Part shown: one piece after another, positions 1 to 5,238 of the stretch | Layout: every line of letters starts with the position of its first letter | Position numbering within the stretch: position 1 is the first letter of the stretch | Assembly (NCBI GenBank): GCA_029933295.1 | Contig: JAOZOL010000186.1 | Location: 1-5,282, forward strand | Direction: 5' to 3' | DNA: 5,282 nt | Source of the DNA: Desulfobacterales bacterium | GTDB taxonomy: Bacteria; Desulfobacterota; Desulfobacteria; Desulfobacterales; Desulfosalsimonadaceae | The notes under the pieces: generated by a model | What the model saw: the letters and a program-made list of their open reading frames with translations, nothing else | The model's database searches: none | What the model was told of the DNA's origin: nothing | Program-made: the position numbers and the translations under genes

Positions 1-2
1 CG

Positions 3-119
3 GAAGACTTAAATCACGGGCAAATGATTCGCGGCGTGAAGATAGAAAATCCGATCACGCTTGAAAAGTGTGAAGAATTGAATATTGCAGTTTTCACTTC
101 TCAGACTTCATCTCTTTAG
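3..119 (+). CDS. C-terminal end of an unrecognised protein (5' truncated by window edge)
   Basis: An open frame enters from the left edge and runs 38 codons to TAG at 117-119. The residues include GQMIRGVKIENPITLEKCEE and end in FTSQTSSL. I do not recognise the family. The stretch PITLEKCEELNIAVFTS, a short helix followed by a hydrophobic strand, is vaguely like the end of small alpha/beta ligand-binding domains such as DRTGG, but this is too weak to use as an annotation. The frame is the only one of the three plus-strand frames open from the edge to this point, and its stop lies 2 bp from the stop of the convergent minus-strand gene, with a hairpin and T-run just after it. That geometry makes a real gene end more likely than chance. 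The start and most of the protein lie outside the window. Confidence 0.5.
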   Translation, partial: EDLNHGQMIRGVKIENPITLEKCEELNIAVFTSQTSSL

Positions 120-142
120 ATTCAGGGCGCCGGAATTTTTTT
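120..142 (+). terminator. possible intrinsic terminator of the incoming plus-strand gene
   Basis: The left arm at 120-126 pairs with 130-136 around a 3-base loop (GCG). There are six pairs with one A/G mismatch, and the T-run occupies 136-142. It begins directly after the TAG at 117-119 and lies wholly within the last codons of the convergent minus-strand gene. The stem is short, so efficiency is uncertain. Confidence 0.4.
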
Positions 143-1843
143 AACCGTTTTCACCCCGTCATCCACAACACTCATTATTTTACTAATCAATTGTTTATGG
201 GAGGAGTAATCTTTCGATATAAGCCCTTTCATGGATAAAAAGTCACTCTCCCTCATTTTGATGGTATTTAACAAATCAACATCTCTTTCATCACCCAGTT
301 TAATCAGACATAATATGGTAATCTGAAAAAATTGCAAAAGCGGCAACATGATTTCCGGGCTGTTTTCAGACCGGTACAGATCTGATTTCGGATTCGAATA
401 TTCTTTTACCGTATCGCGTACAATTGTGAGAAATTCCTTGTCCCATACAATCGTTAAAAATATATAGAGCTCGCGCATAGTGCTTATTAGAAATGGAAGA
501 GGCATTACATTGTCTTTTCTCTCAACTGATCCCAGTGCTAACTTAATATTTTTTTTAATTGTAATATGTTTTTGTAAAAATTTATCTGCCCACTTATCTG
601 TTATTTGTGAACGCAGTCGTTCAACTATTTCTTCGTTTAACGGCTCTTTCGAAAAAAGGACCTCTCCGGGTGTACGCCCAAAATCATATGTTATGTTTAC
701 ATAATTTTTAAATAAAAGCAGGTTGGCGACAAACAATGAATCCCGGTCAGAAAACTGAAGATGTAAGGGATAATAATAAAAATCTTTAAGAATGTAATCC
801 ACATATTCGTTAAATGATTTGCTATCAGCAATAAATCTAATAATACAGTTTAAAATTGTTTCTCTATCTTCAGTGATAACAACAGACTTCAAATCCTCCC
901 AGAATATATAAAATGCATTTTCCCAGTCTGAAAAACTTCCCCGATGTTCATTAAATTTAATTCTGTTAAACCTTCCTTTTTTATCAAAGCATTGCCGCCA
1001 TATTTGTATATATTTATCATTGTTGATCTCAATCGGAGACCTTACAAATTTTGACTTTAACTCGTCGATTAAGAATATTGCATCATAAATACTGTTAACA
1101 TCATTAAATCTTTTATTGGATTTATCTTGAACCATTAGTTTATAAACCTTATCGACCATCGCTTGAAACTTTTCCAGTTTCAGTTTATTTAATCCAGCAA
1201 GAATCGTCAGGAGGGGACTCGGTTTTCCGGTTTCATCCAAAACAACACCAAACCCTTTTTTGAACTCTTTAAAATATTGACCCCATGAAAGCAAGGCATC
1301 ACAGACAGTCTGCTGATCCTTGTCCTCCCAGAGATTATAACGGATGTCGATTATGTAAATTTTTGCACGATGAAAAAATTGAAATGTTTTTTCCAATTTT
1401 TCACCCAGCTTTTTTGCGTCCATAATGCCGAACTTAACAAGGTAATCCAATTGTTGATTATCAATTACACAATCGCCGACGGATATCACGTAGTCGTTAT
1501 TTAAAAAGTGTTCCTGCCCGTTTTTTTCCATTGATGGACTTAAGCCGCGGTGCCGGATAATAATTCGCTTGTCGCTCTCCTTTGTCGGTATGGTGGTTAA
1601 AAACTTTATACTTTCAAGAAGGGCACTTATATTCTTCTTATTTTTTGACTTGTCGTTCGAATGGTATCGCTCCAGTACGCCAGCTAAATTATAGGCAAAT
1701 TCTAAAATACTTTTTCGCCATTCATTGAGTTGCTGCAGTTCATCAATAAAACTGCTATCCACATCGGAGTCACCCGTGTCCTCAATCTCCCCAAAAAGCG
1801 CTTGTGCTGCGATATTCAGTTCATGAAAATCTGATTCTTCCAT
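122..1843 (-). CDS. unrecognised 573-residue protein, last gene of the pilT transcription unit
   Basis: I do not recognise this protein and assign no function. The start is ATG at 1841-1843. AAGGA lies 9 bases upstream (1853-1857), in the 24-bp gap after the upstream pilT stop. The first 40 residues are acidic (EIEDTGDSDVD near 19-29), followed by a Lys/Asn-rich linker around 64-71. The rest looks mostly helical, with many aromatic and Lys/Glu residues. Two hydrophobic stretches, roughly 447-467 and 498-516, are interrupted by polar residues and read better as buried helices than membrane spans. I see no signal peptide, Walker motif, zinc site, PilZ domain or catalytic signature. The short spacing suggests co-transcription with the ATPase and perhaps a role in the same surface process, but that is guilt by association only. 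The gene appears more AT-rich than the two pilT genes, so later acquisition is possible. Confidence 0.85.
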   Translation of the reverse strand: MEESDFHELNIAAQALFGEIEDTGDSDVDSSFIDELQQLNEWRKSILEFAYNLAGVLERYHSNDKSKNKKNISALLESIKFLTTIPTKESDKRIIIRHRGLSPSMEKNGQEHFLNNDYVISVGDCVIDNQQLDYLVKFGIMDAKKLGEKLEKTFQFFHRAKIYIIDIRYNLWEDKDQQTVCDALLSWGQYFKEFKKGFGVVLDETGKPSPLLTILAGLNKLKLEKFQAMVDKVYKLMVQDKSNKRFNDVNSIYDAIFLIDELKSKFVRSPIEINNDKYIQIWRQCFDKKGRFNRIKFNEHRGSFSDWENAFYIFWEDLKSVVITEDRETILNCIIRFIADSKSFNEYVDYILKDFYYYPLHLQFSDRDSLFVANLLLFKNYVNITYDFGRTPGEVLFSKEPLNEEIVERLRSQITDKWADKFLQKHITIKKNIKLALGSVERKDNVMPLPFLISTMRELYIFLTIVWDKEFLTIVRDTVKEYSNPKSDLYRSENSPEIMLPLLQFFQITILCLIKLGDERDVDLLNTIKMRESDFLSMKGLISKDYSSHKQLISKIMSVVDDGVKTVKKIPAP

Positions 1844-1852
1844 TCCCTATAT

Positions 1853-1857
1853 TCCTT
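1853..1857 (-). promoter_or_regulatory. ribosome binding site of the 573-residue protein
   Basis: On the minus strand AAGGA precedes the ATG at 1843 by 9 bases, inside the 24-bp gap after the PilT-1 stop. A second weak purine patch (AGGGA) directly abuts the ATG. The site supports the chosen start and translation from a shared message. Confidence 0.5.
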
Positions 1858-1867
1858 AAAGAAATGT

Positions 1868-2908
1868 TTATAAAAAATGCGATTTGTCGATTGCTTTCTC
1901 ATACGCGGATTCTTTGGTTATTTTATTTTCTTTCACCAACCGGGATAAGTGGCTATCCATACTCTGCATGCCGGAACCAACGCCGGTCTGCAGAAGCGAG
2001 CCGATCTGTGAAATTTTCCCCTCCCGGATCATATTGGCAAGCGCTGTTGATCCAATAAGAATTTCATTGGCAGCGCACCGGCCGCCGTGTTTGGTTTTGA
2101 TCAGTTGCTGTGCGATGACCGCCCGGAGGGATTCAGAAAGCATGGTCCGAATCTGTGCCTGCTGATCTGACGGAAACACATTGATAATGCGGTCAATCGT
2201 TCGTGCTGCGCTGTTGGTATGTAATGTCCCGAATACGAGAATGCCCAGTTCGGCACAGGTTAATGCAAGGGCAATCGTTTCCAGATCCCGCATTTCACCA
2301 ACTAAAATAATATCCGGATTTTCCCGGCTTGCGACTTTTAAGGCATCACCAAAACTTAATGCATGAGCCCCGATCTCCCGATGGGTAATAAGGCATTTTT
2401 TATTTTGATGAACAAATTCCAGCGGGTCTTCAATTGTGATAATATGAGCATCACGCCTGTCATTGATATAATCAATCATCGCCGCTAACGTCGTGGATTT
2501 ACCGCTTCCGGTGGGCCCGGTAACCAAAACAAGACCTTTTGTATATTCAGCGATTGTTTTGAGCACTTCTGGAAGTGCCAGTTCATCCAGCGTCAATATC
2601 TTAGACGGAATGATCCGAAAAACCGCTCCGATTCCCCGATGCTGATAAAAAAAATTGCACCTGAAACGACCGACGTTTTCAAGTTCATAGGCCATGTCAA
2701 AATCATGATTTTTTTCAACGCGCGCCTGCTGTTCCGGGGATAGAATCTCAAAGAGTATTTTCTTGTTTTGTTCCGGCGAAAGGATCGGATGATCAAGGGG
2801 GACCAGCTCTCCGCTGAGCCTTATCATAGGCGGCAGTCCGATAACCATGTGCAAATCGCTGGCGCCCCTGTCTTCCATTTCCGTAAAATATTTATGAAGC
2901 AAATTCAT
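1868..2908 (-). CDS. pilT: PilT-like type IV pilus retraction ATPase (PilT-1), 346 residues
   Basis: This is a hexameric secretion-superfamily ATPase of the PilT/PilU branch, expected at the cytoplasmic base of a type IV pilus to drive retraction. Family marks are in order: the N-terminal GASDLH at 15-20; Walker A GPTGSGKST at 131-139; the Asp box IITIEDPLEF at 156-165; Walker B IILVGEMRD at 200-208 with the catalytic Glu at 205; and the His box ending GTLHTNSA at 227-234. The His-box histidine usually found after ETG is Ile223 here (ELGI), while His230 is kept. The C-terminal retraction motif reads TALANMIRE (288-296), related to the AIRNLIRE of classical PilT but without its first Arg. The frame extends 16 codons further to a TTG at 2956. 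I prefer ATG 2906-2908 because MNLLHKYFTEMEDRGASDLH matches the normal PilT start and GAGG precedes it, though with an 11-base spacer. PilT against a PilU-type accessory role cannot be settled from sequence alone. Confidence 0.93.
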   Translation of the reverse strand: MNLLHKYFTEMEDRGASDLHMVIGLPPMIRLSGELVPLDHPILSPEQNKKILFEILSPEQQARVEKNHDFDMAYELENVGRFRCNFFYQHRGIGAVFRIIPSKILTLDELALPEVLKTIAEYTKGLVLVTGPTGSGKSTTLAAMIDYINDRRDAHIITIEDPLEFVHQNKKCLITHREIGAHALSFGDALKVASRENPDIILVGEMRDLETIALALTCAELGILVFGTLHTNSAARTIDRIINVFPSDQQAQIRTMLSESLRAVIAQQLIKTKHGGRCAANEILIGSTALANMIREGKISQIGSLLQTGVGSGMQSMDSHLSRLVKENKITKESAYEKAIDKSHFL

Positions 2909-2923
2909 CGTGCATACGTCCTC
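2909..2923 (-). promoter_or_regulatory. ribosome binding site supporting the PilT-1 ATG start
   Basis: On the minus strand GAGG (plus-strand 2920-2923) lies 11 bases before the ATG at 2908. The spacing is longer than ideal, so the site is only moderate. It favours ATG 2908 over the in-frame TTG at 2956, which would add 16 residues not typical of the family. Confidence 0.4.
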
Positions 2924-3047
2924 AATAATTCGTACGTTTTCAATAAGCCTGGGCAAAACGTTGATTCAACATCTGGCGGGGATAAACCCCATAAGCTATT
3001 TTGTAAACATTCATCAATTACATTTATACCGTAAAAGAGTCGATTTG

Positions 3048-3090
3048 AACGTTTAACATCGAACATCGAACGTCCAACATCGAATAATGA
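3048..3090. repeat. 7-bp-period repeat array (AACATCG type), left arm of an inverted repeat
   Basis: From 3048 the sequence falls into successive heptamers: AACGTTT, AACATCG, AACATCG, AACGTCC, AACATCG, AATAATG. Bases 3062-3090 are repeated in inverted orientation at 3393-3421 with 28 of 29 positions identical; the exception is the T/A difference at the middle Cys-Gly-Ala/Thr-like step. From memory, this heptameric sequence, whose minus-strand translation reads SLFDVGRSMFDVKRSN, is a widespread dispersed repeat in Desulfobacterota and related genomes, often annotated as spurious hypothetical protein. That recollection has not been checked here. Confidence 0.75.
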
Positions 3091-3154
3091 TGTCGCTACG
3101 CTCCACAATTCAATTTCATTTGTTTTCAAAAATTCGGCGTTAAACCTTAAATGA

Positions 3155-3232
3155 CTATTTCTTTTTCTTTTCCGCCGTTTTGATACTCGTAACAAAAATC
3201 TTAATTAATTCTTCTGTTTCCTCTAAAATGTC
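3155..3232 (-). pseudogene. C-terminal remnant of a four-helix-bundle (23S rRNA IVP-type) protein
   Basis: Reading the minus strand from the edge of the REP doublet gives DILEETEELIKIFVTSIK followed by TAEKKKK and a TAG at 3155-3157. The pattern E-L-I-x-I-F-V-x-S-I-K-T-A-x-K with a lysine-rich tail resembles, from memory, the last helix of many four-helix-bundle proteins of the 23S rRNA intervening-sequence family. The frame is closed by a TAA inside the REP doublet, and I find no matching N-terminal part on the other side of it. The gene therefore looks truncated at the repeat boundary. The assignment rests on about 25 residues and could be chance. Confidence 0.4.
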
Positions 3233-3234
3233 AT

Positions 3235-3311
3235 GTAGGGCGGATTAGCAAAGCGTAATCCGCCATATGCCGATCACAAGCGGTGGATTACGCTTCGCTA
3301 ATCCACCCTAC
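3235..3311. mobile_element. REP doublet (REPIN/BIME-like): two inverted GTAG-footed hairpins
   Basis: Unit one, 3235-3264, starts GTAG and forms a 9-bp perfect stem (GGCGGATTA with TAATCCGCC). Unit two, 3282-3311, is its inverted copy, 27 of 30 bases identical, and also has a perfect 9-bp stem (GGTGGATTA with TAATCCACC). Two of the three differences are the two sides of one base pair, so the hairpin is preserved. The third lies in the loop, which in unit two contains GCGAAGC, a sequence known to form an unusually stable mini-hairpin in DNA. A 17-base spacer separates the units. GTAG at the foot of an imperfect palindrome, paired head to head, is the hallmark of REP elements mobilised in trans by RAYT transposases (IS200/IS605-related Y1 transposases). 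No RAYT gene is in the window. Confidence 0.75.
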
Positions 3312-3392
3312 GCAGTCTTTCTTCAAGATTATACCTTTGCTTCACCATCTGTATCCTCAATCACCATTTGCAGTTCAACTTTTCTTTTTTAT

Positions 3393-3421
3393 TCATTATT
3401 CGAAGTTGGACGTTCGATGTT
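3393..3421. repeat. right arm of the 29-bp heptamer inverted repeat
   Basis: This is the reverse complement of 3062-3090 with a single mismatch. It consists of heptamers of the same family (CATTATT, CGAAGTT, GGACGTT, CGATGTT). The two arms flank the REP doublet, 144 bp away on the left and 81 bp on the right. Confidence 0.75.
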
Positions 3422-3546
3422 TCCGGCCGCACCGATGTTTATCTTTTTTCGCAAGCCTTTCACATTCCTTTACTCCTTCTGCTCAAAAAAGAACTTAGCG
3501 CTTATGAGGCTAAACCCCGCCATTACGATATTCAATGCAAAGCCCT

Positions 3547-3571
3547 GTAGGGGAGGGCTTTATGCCCTCCC
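3547..3571. repeat. solitary GTAG-footed hairpin, second REP-like family
   Basis: GTAG at 3547-3550 is followed directly by a perfect 8-bp stem, GGGAGGGC (3551-3558) with GCCCTCCC (3564-3571), around a 5-base loop. The foot and stem layout match the REP doublet, but the sequence is different. It lies 22 bp beyond the PilT-2 stop on the minus strand, so in that transcript it would fold as a 3' hairpin. No T-run follows it on that strand, which argues against a classical intrinsic terminator; stabilising the upstream message is possible. AAAGCCCT at 3539-3546 can also pair with AGGGCTTT at 3554-3561, giving a competing 8-bp stem. Confidence 0.6.
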
Positions 3572-3593
3572 GGAGCATCACTGCCCGGATTTA

Positions 3594-4667
3594 TTAATTT
3601 CTGGAAGTTCCCTTACCTAAAAACGGTTTGAAATTTTCCGGTTTATTCGCGTTGGCCATAGCATCCTGTGCGGTGATTTTTCCTTCTTTAAACAGCATCA
3701 TGAGCGAATCATCCATGAGCAGCATACCGTCTTTTTTTCTGGTTTGCATCATCGATGGAATCTGAAAAGTCTTTTCATCCCTAATTAAATTAGCCATTGG
3801 CAATGTGCCGATTAAAATCTCAAGCGCCAAAACCATTTTACTCCCATCTGCCGCCGGCACCAACCGCTGCGTAATGATACCTTTTAACGTTTCACTGACC
3901 ATAGAGCGGATTTGACTCTGTTCTTTGGCCGGGAATGAATCAATAATTCGCTCCACTGTTTTGGGGGCGCTTGATGTTGACAGGGTCCCAATCACAAGGT
4001 GCCCGGTTTCCGAGGCCGTGATGGCCAGAGACATGGTTTCCAGGTCCCTTAACTCGCCAATCATAATAACATCCGGGTCCTGCCGAAGTGCGCTTTTTAA
4101 AGCATTGGCATAGGTGAATGTGTCAGACCCCAGTTGCCGTTGATTGACCACCCCTTTCTTAAACGGATGGATGAATTCAATGGGATCTTCAATTGTCAAT
4201 ATATGGTGTGACCGTTTTTCGTTGATATAATCTATCATTGCAGCTAAAGTAGTTGATTTGCCTTGTCCGGTCGCGCCGGTGACCAGAATGATTCCCTGAT
4301 GGTTATCTAAAATCCGGTTAATAATTTCAGGTAATCCGAGCACATCAAGGGGGATAATTTTTGGTGGGATAATACGAAAAACCGCACTTAATCCCCGTTG
4401 ATGCTGCATGGCACTCCCCCGGAAGCGACCGATGCCGGAAATTTCATACACAAAATCCAATTGAAAGGTTTGATCAAAAATTTTCTTTTGCGGCCCTGTT
4501 AATAGTTCAAAAATTACCTCCTGACATTGGGTAAGCGTCAACGGCGCATTCTTTAATTTTTTCAGCCTTCCCATATGCCTGATGATAATGGGTTCCCCCG
4601 TTACAATGTGAATATCCGAGGCATTCGCATCAACAGCAGCAGAAAATATTTTGTCTAATTTTGCCAT
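3594..4667 (-). CDS. pilT: PilT-like type IV pilus ATPase (PilT-2), 357 residues
   Basis: This is a second ATPase of the PilT/PilU branch that aligns with PilT-1 almost without gaps. NASDIH is at 15-20; Walker A GATGQGKST at 131-139 satisfies GxxxxGK[ST] although Gln replaces the usual Ser; the Asp box ILTIEDPIEF is at 156-165; Walker B VIMIGELRD at 200-208 keeps Glu205. In the His box, ETGH keeps His223, but GTLSTSSA carries Ser230 where the family usually has His. The retraction-motif region reads LPMANLIRD (289-297), with Asp for the usual final Glu. The frame can be extended 14 codons to a TTG at 4709, but ATG 4665-4667 has a good AAAGGA seven bases upstream and gives the typical family N-terminus. 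It follows the small 84-residue gene by 25 bp. The changed residues suggest a specialised or PilU-like partner of PilT-1; activity cannot be read from sequence. Confidence 0.92.
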   Translation of the reverse strand: MAKLDKIFSAAVDANASDIHIVTGEPIIIRHMGRLKKLKNAPLTLTQCQEVIFELLTGPQKKIFDQTFQLDFVYEISGIGRFRGSAMQHQRGLSAVFRIIPPKIIPLDVLGLPEIINRILDNHQGIILVTGATGQGKSTTLAAMIDYINEKRSHHILTIEDPIEFIHPFKKGVVNQRQLGSDTFTYANALKSALRQDPDVIMIGELRDLETMSLAITASETGHLVIGTLSTSSAPKTVERIIDSFPAKEQSQIRSMVSETLKGIITQRLVPAADGSKMVLALEILIGTLPMANLIRDEKTFQIPSMMQTRKKDGMLLMDDSLMMLFKEGKITAQDAMANANKPENFKPFLGKGTSRN

Positions 4668-4674
4668 TAAACAA

Positions 4675-4680
4675 TCCTTT
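4675..4680 (-). promoter_or_regulatory. ribosome binding site that sets the PilT-2 start
   Basis: AAAGGA on the minus strand lies 7 bases before ATG 4667, inside the 25-bp gap after the 84-residue gene. It favours this ATG over the upstream in-frame TTG at 4709, which would overlap the preceding gene. Confidence 0.65.
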
Positions 4681-4692
4681 GTCTCTGATACA

Positions 4693-4947
4693 TCATGGTA
4701 CTGGTGCAATTACTGTATTCTCAGGAAGAATGACTTCGATGTCATCTATCCGAACATTTAAAAATGACGATTTCACGACCTGTTCTCCATTTTGGCGCTT
4801 CACTTCAACATCTGTAACGGCTATAAATGATTTGGATTCATTTATATAGTCGGTCAGTCTCACGCCTTCATAAATATGCAGGTATCCCTTAATTTCAAAT
4901 TGTCGGGTAAAAATAATGACCTTTAGTTTTCCGGAACCATCACTCAT
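4693..4947 (-). CDS. small conserved protein encoded before pilT (possibly DUF6812)
   Basis: This 84-residue protein has no signal peptide, membrane segment or cysteine. The strand-rich core runs from KLKVIIFTRQFEIKGYLHIY (7-26) through RLTDYINES (30-38) to FIAVTDVEV (41-49), with a second strand pair near 64-74 and a Pro-rich tail. The 'G-x-L-H ... R-L-T-D-Y-I-N-E-S ... F-I-A-V-T-D' pattern recalls a small uncharacterised family that I believe is DUF6812, found beside pilus and PilZ-type genes. The name is from memory and should be treated as tentative. The ATG start has an excellent AGGAGG five bases upstream. It is the first gene of the unit and ends 25 bp before pilT-2, so a role in pilus ATPase regulation or assembly is plausible. 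No biochemical function is known to me. Confidence 0.85.
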   Translation of the reverse strand: MSDGSGKLKVIIFTRQFEIKGYLHIYEGVRLTDYINESKSFIAVTDVEVKRQNGEQVVKSSFLNVRIDDIEVILPENTVIAPVP

Positions 4948-4952
4948 GCTTG

Positions 4953-4958
4953 CCTCCT
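4953..4958 (-). promoter_or_regulatory. strong ribosome binding site of the 84-residue protein
   Basis: AGGAGG on the minus strand sits 5 bases before the ATG at 4947. It is the best Shine-Dalgarno sequence in the window and supports this short gene being real and well translated. Confidence 0.75.
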
Positions 4959-5010
4959 AAAATTGATTTAATACTCCTTTCTGGTAATAAAAAATTGAAA
5001 TTGAAAAATT

Positions 5011-5019
5011 ATTGTATCA
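5011..5019 (-). promoter_or_regulatory. possible extended -10 promoter of the pilT unit
   Basis: On the minus strand the bases read TGATACAAT, an extended -10 (TG-N-TACAAT, five of six matches to TATAAT). No good -35 is found 16-18 bases upstream, which is tolerable for extended -10 promoters. It would start transcription near 5004, giving a leader of about 57 bases before the 84-residue gene. The region is very AT-rich, so a chance match is quite possible. Confidence 0.3.
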
Positions 5020-5098
5020 GGCCATTAATTAAAAATATAGGATTAAAAATTAATGATAACCAGTACATCGCCCGAAGTTATTGAGAAGTTACCTTAAA

Positions 5099-5149
5099 TT
5101 TGACTCTTAATCAAGTAGGTTGAAGGTTCGATTCCTTCACGGCCCACCA
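5099..5149 (+). tRNA. 3' fragment of tRNA-Lys(CTT), 5' half missing; probable attachment-site scar
   Basis: The sequence holds the anticodon arm (TTTGA 5099-5103, loop CTCTTAA 5104-5110 with anticodon CTT at 5106-5108, TCAAG 5111-5115), a variable region, the T arm (GAAGG 5122-5126, loop TTCGATT, CCTTC 5134-5138), the 3' acceptor strand ACGGCCC, discriminator A and an encoded CCA (5147-5149). The matching 5' acceptor strand (GGGCCGT) and a D arm are absent from the 150 bp upstream, so no cloverleaf can form. The variable region has six bases where five are expected, consistent with a non-functional copy. Identity running from the anticodon arm to the 3' end is what a tRNA-targeting integrase leaves at the far end of an integrated element. 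Truncation by an unrelated deletion is the alternative. Confidence 0.75.
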
Positions 5150-5157
5150 AAATATCT

Positions 5158-5196
5158 AAGGGGATTTGAGCAACAATGCTTAAAATCCCTTTTTTT
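5158..5196 (+). terminator. intrinsic terminator after the tRNA fragment
   Basis: AAGGGGATTTGAGC (5158-5171) pairs with GCTTAAAATCCCTT (5178-5191) around a 6-base loop. There is one A/A mismatch and two G/T pairs, followed by an unbroken T-run to 5196. It starts 8 bases after the CCA end, the usual place for a tRNA gene terminator, so it probably belonged to the original intact tRNA-Lys gene. Confidence 0.85.
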
Positions 5197-5238
5197 GTGT
5201 CTGCTGTATTTGTATTTATTTTTAAAATCCAAAACTGC

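Larger units (their letters stand above)
2909..3593. other. repeat-rich gap between the two pilT genes (about 685 bp, no intact gene)
   Basis: This gap holds no intact gene. Its contents are the heptamer array at 3048-3090, a degenerate gene end at 3155-3232, the REP doublet at 3235-3311, an inverted copy of the heptamer array at 3393-3421, and a GTAG hairpin at 3547-3571. Several open frames of 60-117 codons cross it, but they read through the repeats and lack family matches. The same-strand flanking genes and the 24-25 bp spacing at the other two junctions of the unit suggest that most of this DNA was inserted into a compact operon. Nearest pilT-1 there is also an 11-bp palindrome, GTTGATTCAAC, at 2960-2970, of unknown meaning. 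Confidence 0.8.

Noticed and set aside
2593..2796. 67-codon minus-strand frame inside pilT-1, and similar frames inside both pilT genes
   Set aside because: These are frame shadows of well-supported genes, with no ribosome binding site or family signal.
3048..3090. Heptamer array as a CRISPR or direct-repeat array
   Set aside because: The units are contiguous 7-mers without spacers, and no cas gene is present.
2905..3195. 96-codon minus-strand open frame overlapping the PilT-1 start
   Set aside because: It reads straight through the heptamer repeats (FDVGRSMFDVKRS) and overlaps the pilT-1 start in another frame. It looks like a translated repeat rather than a gene.
3236..3311. REP doublet read as a Rho-independent terminator
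   Set aside because: The stems are strong, but no T-run follows on either strand. The GTAG feet and paired-unit structure fit a REP element better.
3389..3463. 24-codon minus-strand frame from a GTG, with AAGGAG-like bases upstream
   Set aside because: It has a plausible ribosome binding site, but the frame consists partly of the heptamer repeat and stops at once. There is no independent support.
3470..3523. 17-residue hydrophobic minus-strand frame (MAGFSLISAKFFFEQKE)
   Set aside because: It could be a membrane-helix remnant, since the open frame extends to the GTAG hairpin. It is too short, with no convincing start signal or family match.
3267..3620. 117-codon plus-strand open frame across the repeat nest
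   Set aside because: It starts inside the REP doublet, crosses the heptamer arm and the GTAG hairpin, and ends inside pilT-2 on the opposite strand. It has no recognisable family pattern.
5041..5098. Search for the missing 5' half of tRNA-Lys, or an intron interrupting it
   Set aside because: No GGGCCGT-like acceptor strand or D-arm sequence is present in the 150 bp upstream, and the anticodon arm is uninterrupted. An intron does not explain the fragment.
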